64,000 nt of DNA from contig DASRTE010000093.1 of assembly GCA_035656095.1 (NCBI GenBank), positions 1 to 64,000 on the forward strand, written 5' to 3'. The notes beneath the pieces were generated by a model. The model ran no database searches and was not told the DNA's origin. It saw only the letters and a program-made list of their open reading frames with translations. Below, one piece after another: positions 53,467 to 60,891 of the stretch. Source of the DNA: DASRTE01 sp035656095 (lineage in GTDB: Bacteria > Actinomycetota > Actinomycetes > Jiangellales > Jiangellaceae). How positions within the stretch are numbered: the first letter of the stretch is position 1; every line of letters begins with the position of its first letter. A program made the position numbers and the translations under genes.

Positions 53467-54177
53467 ATGTCCGTGCGTCCCGCAGTTCTCAATGCGATGA
53501 TCGCATGGCTCTTCATCCTGGGCTCAGCCTGCTTCGTCCTTGGATCGGTACCTGCCTACCTCAACGCGGTCGGTGGACCCGTGGACGGCATCACCTACTT
53601 CGTGGGCTCGATCTTCTTCACAGCGGCGTCGTTCGCCCAGCTCGTGCAAGGGCAGAGCCCGGGAATGACCGGTGTCACCGCGGCGCAACAGAACACGCGC
53701 GCACCCGTCAGGCTCTGGAACTGGATGCCGCACGACCGAAACTGGCTGGCCGCGGCCACCCAGTTCCCCGGGACGGTGTTCTTCAACGTCAGCACTCTGG
53801 CCGCGCTCACCCACAATGCGACCGCGGCAGAGACCGACCGGTATGTCTGGCGTCCGGACCTGTTCGGCTCGACCCTCTTCCTCGCGGCGAGCACGTTAGG
53901 CATCCTCGCCGTCACAGACCACTTCCTCAGCCTTGAGACGCGCTCGGTGCCGTGGCGGATCGCGTGGCTGAACATGGTCGGGTCGATCCTGTTCATGGCC
54001 TCGGCCCTGGCCAGCTACGTCCTCCCCAACACCGGTGAGCTCGTGAGCACTCGGGTGTCCGTGGTGGGGACACTGCTGGGCGCGGTGTGCTTCATGGTCG
54101 GCGCCGCCCTGATGTTCCGAGCCTGGAGACAAGCGCTGGTGTCGGCGCAGCCTGCCACGCGCCCGGAAGACCAATAG
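53467..54177 (+). CDS. YrhK-like integral membrane protein
   Basis: A 236-residue membrane protein with about six hydrophobic segments (near 10-28, 40-60, 95-115, 130-150, 165-188 and 193-215). The ATG at 53467 follows GGGGGAG. SACFVLGSVPAYLNAVG and ITYFVGSIFFTAASFAQLVQ resemble the YrhK domain. The middle loop has NWMPHDRNWLAAATQFPGTVFFN. Function unknown. It lies between the ClC gene and gadB on the same strand, so it is probably part of the same acid-stress unit. Confidence 0.75.
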   Translation: MSVRPAVLNAMIAWLFILGSACFVLGSVPAYLNAVGGPVDGITYFVGSIFFTAASFAQLVQGQSPGMTGVTAAQQNTRAPVRLWNWMPHDRNWLAAATQFPGTVFFNVSTLAALTHNATAAETDRYVWRPDLFGSTLFLAASTLGILAVTDHFLSLETRSVPWRIAWLNMVGSILFMASALASYVLPNTGELVSTRVSVVGTLLGAVCFMVGAALMFRAWRQALVSAQPATRPEDQ

Positions 54178-54286
54178 ACCGGCTGCCACCCATGGCACCA
54201 CAGATAGCCACCGACCTCCCGTCCATGCTGAGCCAGCCCAGCTCCCCGGCATCCGTGCTGCTGGCGCGATCACAAAGGAGACGCGC

Positions 54287-55663
54287 ATGACCACCACATC
54301 CGACCCGAACGCTGACGCGGCCCTGTTCGGCAATCGCTTCGTCACCAAGGAGGTGCCGAGCCGCGAACTTCCGGAGACGGGCATGAGCCCGGTCGATGCG
54401 ATGCGGCTGGTCGCGGAGGACCTGGCCCTCGAAGGCGATCCCGCCCGCAACCTCGCGACCTTTGTGACCACGTGGATGGAGCCGGAGGCACAGCGGATCA
54501 TCGCCGCCAACCTCCACCGCAACTTCATCGACCACGCCGAGTACCCACGGACCGCCGAGATCGAGCAGCGCTGCATACGGATGCTCGCCAACCTCTACCA
54601 CGCACCGGGAGAGACGACCGGTGCCCGCACCCAGGGTTCATCGGAGGCGATCATGCTCGGCGCGCTCTCGCTGAAGTGGAACTGGCGCAAGCGCCGGGAG
54701 GCCGCCGGCGAGCCCACGACAAGCCCCAACCTGGTCTTCGGCGGCGACGTGCATGTCGTCTGGGAGAAGTTCTGCCGCTACTTTGACGTCGAGCCCCGGA
54801 TCGTCCCACTGGCGCCGGGCAAGTACACGATCGGCCCCGAGGACGTCCGCCCACACATCGACGAGAACACCATCGGGGTGGCCGCCGTCCTCGGCACGAC
54901 CTTCACCGGGCACAAGGACGACATCGTCGGGATCAACGCCCTGCTGCTGCAGCTCAAGGCTGAGCAGGGCTTGGACGTGCCCATGCATGTGGACGGCGCG
55001 AGTGGCGGCTTCGTCTGGCCCTTCCTCTACCCCGACTCACCATGGGACTTCCGCCTCGAACAGGTGCGCTCCATCAACGTATCCGGGCACAAGTTCGGAC
55101 TCGTCTATCCGGGAATCGGTTGGCTGATCTTCCGGGAGACCTCAGACCTCGCACCGGACCTCGTATTCGAGGAGAACTATCTCGGCAAGACCGACGCCAC
55201 GTTCACGCTGAACTTCTCCACCGGCTCCGCGATGGTCCTGGCGCAGTACTACAACCTCGTCCGCTACGGGCGGGCCGGCTACACCTACATCATGCGAAAC
55301 ATGCAGGCGAACGCGAAGACCCTCGCCGAGAAGCTCCAGTCCACGGGCAGGTTCGAGCTGATTGGCCGCGACGAGGAGCAGCTCCCGCTCGTGGCGTTCC
55401 GGCTCGCCGCGGACGAACGCTACGACGAGTTCGACATCGCCTGGCAGCTCTCGGCGGAGCGCGGCTGGATGGTGCCGGCGTACACCCTGCCGCCCGACGC
55501 ACAGGACATCACGATCATGCGTGCCCTGGTCAAGGAGACCCTGAGCCGTGAGCACGTCGACACCCTTGCGCGAGACATCGAGGAGGCCTGTAGCACCCTG
55601 GCGAGGAAGGGCGGAGCGCACGAGTCGGAACGCCAGAAGATGGTGACCGGCCCCGGTCACTGA
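54287..55663 (+). CDS. gadB: glutamate decarboxylase
   Basis: PLP enzyme turning glutamate plus a proton into GABA and CO2, raising cytosolic pH under acid stress. It has 458 residues, the usual length, starting at ATG after AAAGGAG. The PLP lysine is K269 in NVSGHKFGLVYPG; H234 and D236 in HVDGASGGFVWPF hold the cofactor. NLHRNFIDHAEYPRTAEIE and GSSEAIMLGALSLKWNWRKR are typical of bacterial GadB. No glutamate/GABA antiporter gene is seen in this window. Confidence 0.96.
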   Translation: MTTTSDPNADAALFGNRFVTKEVPSRELPETGMSPVDAMRLVAEDLALEGDPARNLATFVTTWMEPEAQRIIAANLHRNFIDHAEYPRTAEIEQRCIRMLANLYHAPGETTGARTQGSSEAIMLGALSLKWNWRKRREAAGEPTTSPNLVFGGDVHVVWEKFCRYFDVEPRIVPLAPGKYTIGPEDVRPHIDENTIGVAAVLGTTFTGHKDDIVGINALLLQLKAEQGLDVPMHVDGASGGFVWPFLYPDSPWDFRLEQVRSINVSGHKFGLVYPGIGWLIFRETSDLAPDLVFEENYLGKTDATFTLNFSTGSAMVLAQYYNLVRYGRAGYTYIMRNMQANAKTLAEKLQSTGRFELIGRDEEQLPLVAFRLAADERYDEFDIAWQLSAERGWMVPAYTLPPDAQDITIMRALVKETLSREHVDTLARDIEEACSTLARKGGAHESERQKMVTGPGH

Positions 55664-55684
55664 GGCCCGACCGAGCGAACAGCC

Positions 55685-55862
55685 GGCGGAACTGACCGCA
55701 GGCTTCGTCGACCGCTACCTCGAGGGCGTGCTCTACCCCGAGCGCTACGGGAGGCTCGTCCAGGCGCTGGGCGCCCTTGTCGTGGCCGTGTCGTGGGCCG
55801 GTGCTTATGTACGGTGGCGCCACCGGCAGGCCACCCGCCAGTCGCTGCCCGTGCGGTCGTGA
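55685..55862 (+). pseudogene. truncated duplicate of the DUF2784 3' end
   Basis: From 55685 the sequence matches 51351-51497 with about four differences over 147 bp, then diverges but ends at the same distance with a TGA. The reading frame is open (ELTAGFVDRYLEGVLYPERY, continuing into ALVVAVSWAGAYVRW) but has no start of its own. It begins 21 bp after the gadB stop. It marks the right edge of the patch bounded on the left by the full-length gene. Confidence 0.9.
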
Positions 55863-55925
55863 AGATCGCCGTGCAGGCTGAGGCAGACCTGCCGCCGGGT
55901 TGCTCTGCACGACGATCTTCACGAC
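55856..55925 (+). repeat. 20-bp-armed hairpin element, copy 2
   Basis: Arms 55856-55875 and 55906-55925 pair over 20 bp with one mismatch around a 30-base loop. As in copy 1 (47321), the left arm covers the stop codon of the preceding frame, in the same phase (CG-TGA-AGA-TCG). Confidence 0.8.
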
Positions 55926-55975
55926 TGCTGGCAGATAGCCGCCCGACCAGGACGGTAGACACCTCACCGTGGCCG

Positions 55976-56033
55976 TGGTCGCAGGCATCGGATTCGATCC
56001 GACATAGGCGAAGCCGACGGGCTCAGAGACGCC
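55976..56033 (-). other. degenerate class II tRNA 3'-half
   Basis: The minus strand reads like the variable arm (CCGTCGGCTTCGCCTATG), T-arm (GTCGG-ATCGAAT-CCGAT) and acceptor end (GCCTGCG-A-CCA) of a tRNA-Tyr-like gene. No matching 5' acceptor or proper anticodon arm is found upstream. It is probably a remnant left by integration or recombination. The rest of the 411-bp gap has the hairpin repeat and the iterated promoter box. Confidence 0.4.
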
Positions 56034-56202
56034 CACCCAACTCGGCACAGCGAACCGGCCGGCCATTCGGTCGGTGGGCTGCTGAGGTTCACGCGGTCGA
56101 GCAGAGCCCGGCTCGATCAGCGGCTTCGCTGGGATCTGCCAGTGGTGCGACACGCGGGAAGAAAGTGAGTTCGGCCTCCACAGACTTTGTTCGTCGCTTG
56201 GG

Positions 56203-56233
56203 CACACTAATCACATTGTTCACACTGATCACA
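56203..56233 (+). promoter_or_regulatory. 9-bp iterated TCACA box before the CofE-like gene
   Basis: CACACTAATCACA and CACACTGATCACA stand 18 bp apart, with TTGTTCACA between. TCACA therefore recurs every nine bases in an otherwise locally AT-rich strip, 40-70 bp before the ATG. This looks like an array of binding sites for a regulator; which one is unknown. Confidence 0.5.
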
Positions 56234-56273
56234 GCAGCCACAGCATTAACGACGGTCGAGCACTGGAGGCAGC

Positions 56274-57026
56274 ATGTCCTACGAAGCTCCGGCGATGGAC
56301 AAGGCCGAGGACGGAGTCAAAGCCTGGAGTCGTGTACAGGTGGCCGGCGTCGATTATCTGCGTCACCCGGTTCGTACGCGTTGGCTCGATGAGGCGGACG
56401 AGCTTGTCTGGTCGTTACACGAGCACCTCGAGATGGCTCGGCCAGGCGACACGGTCGCAGTGAGCGAGAAGGTCGCCGTGCTGCTCACCGGCCGAGCCGT
56501 GAGCATCGATACCGTTCCTCCGGGGCGCCTGGCGCGCGCCCTGGCGCATTGCGTGCACACGCGCACCGACTCGCGCGGGCTCTCGGTGCCGGAGAAGATG
56601 GAGTACGTCGTCCGCACGATCGGTCGCGCCCGCGTGATTGCGGCGGCCTTGGGCGCCGCCGTGACCCGACCGTTGGGCGTGCGGGGAGCGTTCTACGTGC
56701 TGGCCGGATCGGTTGCCCGGGACATCGATGGTGGGCGTCCGCCGTACGAGGGCCTGCTGTTCCCGCCACTCGACGCCGCCGTCGCGCAGGTCATTTGCAC
56801 CGAACTGGAGCAGGCGCTGGGCATCGGCGTCGGCATCGTCGACCTCAACGACTTCGGTGGGTCCATCCGCGCGGTCTCTCCACAGTCATTGCCGGCCCCG
56901 ACTCTCGCTGCCGTGCTGGCCGACAATCCGATGGGCCAGCGCTGCACTGGGACGCCCTTCGTGATCGTCCGACCGCCTACCTCGACGGTCCCTGCCTCAC
57001 CGAAGCGGGCGGTCACCGTCGCCTGA
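56274..57026 (+). CDS. F420-0:gamma-glutamyl ligase (CofE/FbiB)-like protein
   Basis: A 250-residue cytosolic-type protein, ATG after GGAGG. RTRWLDEADELVWSLHEH, GDTVAVSEKVAVLLTGRA, RPLGVRGAFYVLAGSVARDIDG, VDLNDFGGSIRAVS and DNPMGQRCTGTPFVIVRP fit the ligase domain that adds glutamate to coenzyme F420-0. It has no FMN-binding nitroreductase half as in FbiB, and no other F420 gene is nearby. It may instead ligate glutamate or a similar amino acid to another molecule. It overlaps the convergent murJ by 14 bp. Confidence 0.6.
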   Translation: MSYEAPAMDKAEDGVKAWSRVQVAGVDYLRHPVRTRWLDEADELVWSLHEHLEMARPGDTVAVSEKVAVLLTGRAVSIDTVPPGRLARALAHCVHTRTDSRGLSVPEKMEYVVRTIGRARVIAAALGAAVTRPLGVRGAFYVLAGSVARDIDGGRPPYEGLLFPPLDAAVAQVICTELEQALGIGVGIVDLNDFGGSIRAVSPQSLPAPTLAAVLADNPMGQRCTGTPFVIVRPPTSTVPASPKRAVTVA

Positions 57027-58572
57027 GCGTCACCAGGCGCAGAGCCTCGGTGAGCAGGTGCCGCTCGGGTGCCTGCACGATGTACAGGACGGCCACGAAG
57101 ACACCCAGCACTGCGAGGCCGGTATAGGCCACCGACTCGAGGTTGCCAACGACGCCGGTGTCGGCAGGTGGAGACAGCACCCGGAGGACCAGCGCACCAG
57201 CGGCGGCCCCGGCGGCGGCCGCGCCGGCAGTGCGTCCCACCACACCCGGTACGGACCGGAGCGCCACGGCGCCATGGCGGCGGCCCAGCAGCCACGTGTT
57301 CGCCACCGCGGCGAACACAAGCGACAACGATGTCGAGGCGGCCAGTCCGGAGATTCCGAAGATCGGACCGAGGGTCAGGTCGCCGGCCACGTTGACGGCC
57401 ATGGCAACAAGCGCCACCAGCACCGGCCTGCGGGAGTCCCCCAGCGCGTAGGAGGCGTGCACGACAACCTCCCGCCAGCCGAGGGCGAGCAGGGCCGGGG
57501 CGTACCAAAGGACCGCAGTGGCGGTTCGACGGGTGTCGCTCGGGCCGAAGCTGCCGTGCTCGAAGACGAGCGCCACCATCGGGCCAGCGCAGACCAGCAG
57601 GACTGCGCAGACCGGAAACAGCACGGTTGCAACAGTGGCCAGGCCACGGCCAACCAGCCGCTGCATCTCGTTCCGATTCTGGACGCCCGCAGCGGCGCCG
57701 AGGGCAGGGTAGAGAGCGGTCAGCAGCGACGCCACGAGCAGTGTCTCCCCGATGCCGATCAGCCGCCACGCGTAGGCCAGCGCGGAGATGGTCCCGTCGG
57801 CGATCGTCGAGGCGACCGCCCGGTCGACGAGAGTGTTGACATTCCCGAGGGCGCTTCCCAGCAAGAGAGGCGGAACCAGCCGGGCGATGGCCCGGAAGCC
57901 CGGATCCTTCACGTCCAGGGAGGGGCGCAGACGCAATCGCAGGGCACGCAGCGGCACCAGCTGACACGCTAGCCGTGCCGCCGAACCGACGACGAAGCCG
58001 ACAGCGAGCGCCGTGACGCCGTAGCGGGGGCCGAGTATCACCGCTGACCCGATCATGATCAGGTTGAACGGCACTCCCTGCACGCCGGCCCAGAAGAAGC
58101 GGCCATGCGCCTCGGCCGCGGCGGCGAGCAGGTTCGTCCCAGCGATCAACACCGTCGCGACCAGCACGATCCTGGTCAGAGAGCTGGCCAGGGCGGCCTG
58201 CGGTCCCTCGAAGCCCGGCGCGAGCACCGCCACCACCGAACTCGTGGCCAGGCCCATGACCAGGGATCCCAGTCCCAGGACCAGCAGCGTCACCGACAGC
58301 GCTACCGAGAGGGTGCGACCGGCTCGGTCGGGCTTGCCGTCTGTCGCGTTCTGGGCGGCGAGCACTGGGACGGTTGCCTTCGCCATCGCGCTCGCGACCA
58401 GCCCGAGGACGAGGTTCATCAACCCCTGCGCCACAAAGTAGGCGTCCAGCTCCGCGCCGGCACCGAACACCCCTGCGATCACCACGTCGCGAAGGAAGCC
58501 GAGCATCGCCGACACCGCGGTCAGTCCGGTCACCAGCGCGGCCGCCTGCGCTATTCCGGCGCGGGCCTTCAC
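57013..58572 (-). CDS. murJ: MurJ/MviN-family lipid II flippase-like protein
   Basis: Integral membrane protein of 519 residues with about 14 hydrophobic helices, of the MOP superfamily that flips lipid-linked precursors. The N-terminal ALVTGLTAVSAMLGFLRDVVIAGVFGAGAELDAYFVAQGL and the YALGDSRRPVLVALVAMAVNVAGDLTL region fit the family. Actinobacterial genomes often encode a second MurJ near the chromosome end that carries kinase-like parts; those are absent here. It could serve lipid II or another glycan. Confidence 0.8.
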   Translation of the reverse strand: MKARAGIAQAAALVTGLTAVSAMLGFLRDVVIAGVFGAGAELDAYFVAQGLMNLVLGLVASAMAKATVPVLAAQNATDGKPDRAGRTLSVALSVTLLVLGLGSLVMGLATSSVVAVLAPGFEGPQAALASSLTRIVLVATVLIAGTNLLAAAAEAHGRFFWAGVQGVPFNLIMIGSAVILGPRYGVTALAVGFVVGSAARLACQLVPLRALRLRLRPSLDVKDPGFRAIARLVPPLLLGSALGNVNTLVDRAVASTIADGTISALAYAWRLIGIGETLLVASLLTALYPALGAAAGVQNRNEMQRLVGRGLATVATVLFPVCAVLLVCAGPMVALVFEHGSFGPSDTRRTATAVLWYAPALLALGWREVVVHASYALGDSRRPVLVALVAMAVNVAGDLTLGPIFGISGLAASTSLSLVFAAVANTWLLGRRHGAVALRSVPGVVGRTAGAAAAGAAAGALVLRVLSPPADTGVVGNLESVAYTGLAVLGVFVAVLYIVQAPERHLLTEALRLVTLRRR

Positions 58573-58683
58573 GGTTGCGAACCTAACGGGCGTGGTGTGG
58601 AACGTGCCTCATGTGCCACGCCGAGAACGCCGACGAAAAAGGTCGGACCGGCTGACAGCGTGCACCGCTACGCGATGCGCGGC

Positions 58684-59355
58684 CTAGATCGCTCCGGGCT
58701 GAATGAGGCCGTTCTCGTATGCGAACACGACCAACTGGATGCGGTCGGTGAGCCCAAGTTTGTTGAGGATGTGACTGACATGTGTCTTGACGCTGCTTTC
58801 GGCGAGCTTCAGCTCCTGACCAATCGCAGCATTGGAACGCCCTCGGGTCACCAGCGCCAGCACCTCATGCTCTCGCTTGGTCAGGCTTCGCAGCAACTCC
58901 GAACCGGCAGGGGTGGTCGGTGGTAGACGATGGGCGTATCGGTCCAGCAGCCGCCTGGTGACTGCGGGGGCGAGCAGCGCATTGCCAGCCGCGATGACGT
59001 GCACCGCGTGTACCAGCTCTTCGGCAGTTGCATCCTTCAGCAGAAAGCCACTGGCACCGGCGCGCAATGCCTCCACAACGTAGTCGTCGAGATCGAACGT
59101 GGTGATAACCAGTACCTTGACCGATTCACCATTCATTCCGGAGGCAAGTCGCCGAGTAGCCGCTACGCCATCCATGTTGGGCATGCGAATGTCCATGACC
59201 ACCACGTTCGGACGCAGGCGTTCGGCCAGCTCGACTGCTTCCTCCCCGTCTGCCGCCTCCCCCACCACATCGAAGTCGGGTTCCGCCTCCAGATACATGC
59301 GCAGGGCGGCTCGCATGAGTGGCTGATCGTCGGCGATCAGCACGGAGACGGTCAT
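58684..59355 (-). CDS. NarL/LuxR-type response regulator
   Basis: A 223-residue two-component regulator. Receiver domain with acidic pocket IADDQ, phospho-acceptor D55 in VVMDIRMPNMDG and Lys in FLLKD. The LuxR helix-turn-helix is LTKREHEVLALVTRGRSNAAIGQELKLAESSVKTHVSHILNKLG. I use ATG 59355, which overlaps the kinase stop by four bases; the longer frame adds 18 unlike residues. Paired with the kinase upstream; likely targets include the nearby RND gene (inference). Confidence 0.93.
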   Translation of the reverse strand: MTVSVLIADDQPLMRAALRMYLEAEPDFDVVGEAADGEEAVELAERLRPNVVVMDIRMPNMDGVAATRRLASGMNGESVKVLVITTFDLDDYVVEALRAGASGFLLKDATAEELVHAVHVIAAGNALLAPAVTRRLLDRYAHRLPPTTPAGSELLRSLTKREHEVLALVTRGRSNAAIGQELKLAESSVKTHVSHILNKLGLTDRIQLVVFAYENGLIQPGAI

Positions 59356-60548
59356 ACCCGTTCGCCGTTCACGGGCAGCTTCGCCGAAACCTGGAATCCC
59401 GTGGTGCACCGAGGTCCGATCGTCACATCACCTCCGAGCAGCACAGCCCGCTGCCGCATGCCGACCATCCCATGACCCGGCGTGAGGCTCTGGCCGCTTC
59501 CACGACCTTCGTCGCGGACACATAGCTCGAGAAAGTCCGGGTGATACGAGAGGTCGACCTCGGCAACAGTGGGGCCTGCGTGCTTGAGAGTGTTGGTGAG
59601 AGCCTCCTGGACGATGCGATAGGCGTTCAGCTCGACACCTGCCGGCAGGGTTCTGGGTTCGCCGTGGACCGTGAGTTGGACGTGCAGTCCAGCTCGCTCC
59701 ATCTGAGCAACGAGTGCGGGAAGCCGTTCCAGCCCGGGCTGTGGTGCCATCGATGCGTCCCCTTGAGTCCACAGAACGCCGAGTAGGCGACGCATCTCGA
59801 TCAATGCCTCGCGTCCGAGGGTCCCGATCGAGTTGAGTGCGTCCTTGGCCCGCTCGGGCTCGACGTCGAACACTCGCCTGGCCGCTCCTGCCTGCGCGAC
59901 GATGACGACGACGCGGTGCGCCACGATGTCGTGCAACTCGCGAGCTATCCGCGTCTGCTCCTGCCTGATGGCCGCTTGGGTCTTGGCGGACTGCTCACGC
60001 GTCAGCTGCTTGGCTTGATCGTCCAACAGTGACGTACGCACACGGTTGAGCCGGACGCCGTAGCCCAACAACCAGGCGGTGCCCACGGAGAGCAGGTAGT
60101 CGAGGACATCGTCGTCCAGCGGACCAGGGTTGGCGACGAAGACGGCGACGGCGCCGATCGCCAACACGCCTGCTGCAGGTCCCGATACGGCTGGCCGGCT
60201 GTTGGACGCCACGGCATAGAGCGCCATCAGCGGCGCAAATGCCAGCAGCGGTGAGGCAGACCCGAGGAGGTCGGTTGCTATGAAGGCGACGCCGCTGACC
60301 ACCAGCAGAGGCACGGCAGCGGGACGTCGCAAAACCAGGGAAAAGGTTGCCGCGAGTAGTAGGGCCACCGCGACGGTGTTGGTGAAGTCGAATCGTACTG
60401 CTCCAGCGGGAATCTCAGTGCCCTCGACAGCCCGATAGATCAGCGTACTCAGAGCTAGAGCGGTCACGAGCATGACGAGCAGGCCGTCGGCGACCAACAG
60501 GTTTCCCCGGTGGGCTCGGCTTTTCAACGCTGGCTCAGCGGCTCCCAC
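59352..60548 (-). CDS. two-component sensor histidine kinase (HisKA_3)
   Basis: A 398-residue membrane kinase. Five or six N-terminal hydrophobic segments (about 15-165) without a large extracellular domain are followed by a coiled-coil linker. The dimerisation domain has phospho-acceptor H206 in IARELHDIVAHRVVVIVAQAGAA. The ATPase domain has NTLKHAGPT and GRGSGQSLTPGHGMVGMRQRAV. It belongs to the DesK/NarX-type HPK7 group. It is first in the operon with the regulator and divergent from the RND gene. Confidence 0.92.
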   Translation of the reverse strand: MGAAEPALKSRAHRGNLLVADGLLVMLVTALALSTLIYRAVEGTEIPAGAVRFDFTNTVAVALLLAATFSLVLRRPAAVPLLVVSGVAFIATDLLGSASPLLAFAPLMALYAVASNSRPAVSGPAAGVLAIGAVAVFVANPGPLDDDVLDYLLSVGTAWLLGYGVRLNRVRTSLLDDQAKQLTREQSAKTQAAIRQEQTRIARELHDIVAHRVVVIVAQAGAARRVFDVEPERAKDALNSIGTLGREALIEMRRLLGVLWTQGDASMAPQPGLERLPALVAQMERAGLHVQLTVHGEPRTLPAGVELNAYRIVQEALTNTLKHAGPTVAEVDLSYHPDFLELCVRDEGRGSGQSLTPGHGMVGMRQRAVLLGGDVTIGPRCTTGFQVSAKLPVNGERV

Positions 60549-60720
60549 GAATCGAGCGTACGGCGCGAGTGATCACCGAAGCGGGCGAATTCGACGATTG
60601 CCGGACCTCGTGTCCCCCCGAGGGCGGAGGCAGCATCGTCCAAAACGCCGGTAGGCGTCACCTCCGGAGGAGGACTACACGATCGCATCGCCAGGCGGAA
60701 GACGCCGGACTTCGGTCCAT

Positions 60721-60737
60721 TGACACTAAGAGTGTCA
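60721..60737 (+). promoter_or_regulatory. TGACACT-AAG-AGTGTCA palindrome
   Basis: A perfect 7-bp inverted repeat with a 3-base centre, 155 bp before the RND ATG and about 170 bp before the kinase start. It is a plausible operator in the 343-bp divergent gap, which holds no other recognisable feature. The regulator is unknown. Confidence 0.4.
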
Positions 60738-60891
60738 GGTCCATCGGGGAGGGTTGTCGGGCCGGCAAACGGAGCTGGCTGTTCCTCTGCGTTGCTCGCC
60801 GCAACCGCATTCCGTCACGCAGCCTTTCGCGGTGAGAACGCCAGCGTGAGCGTTCCGCACGGGTTTGGGCGCTGCAGCAGAGGTGAGGACG

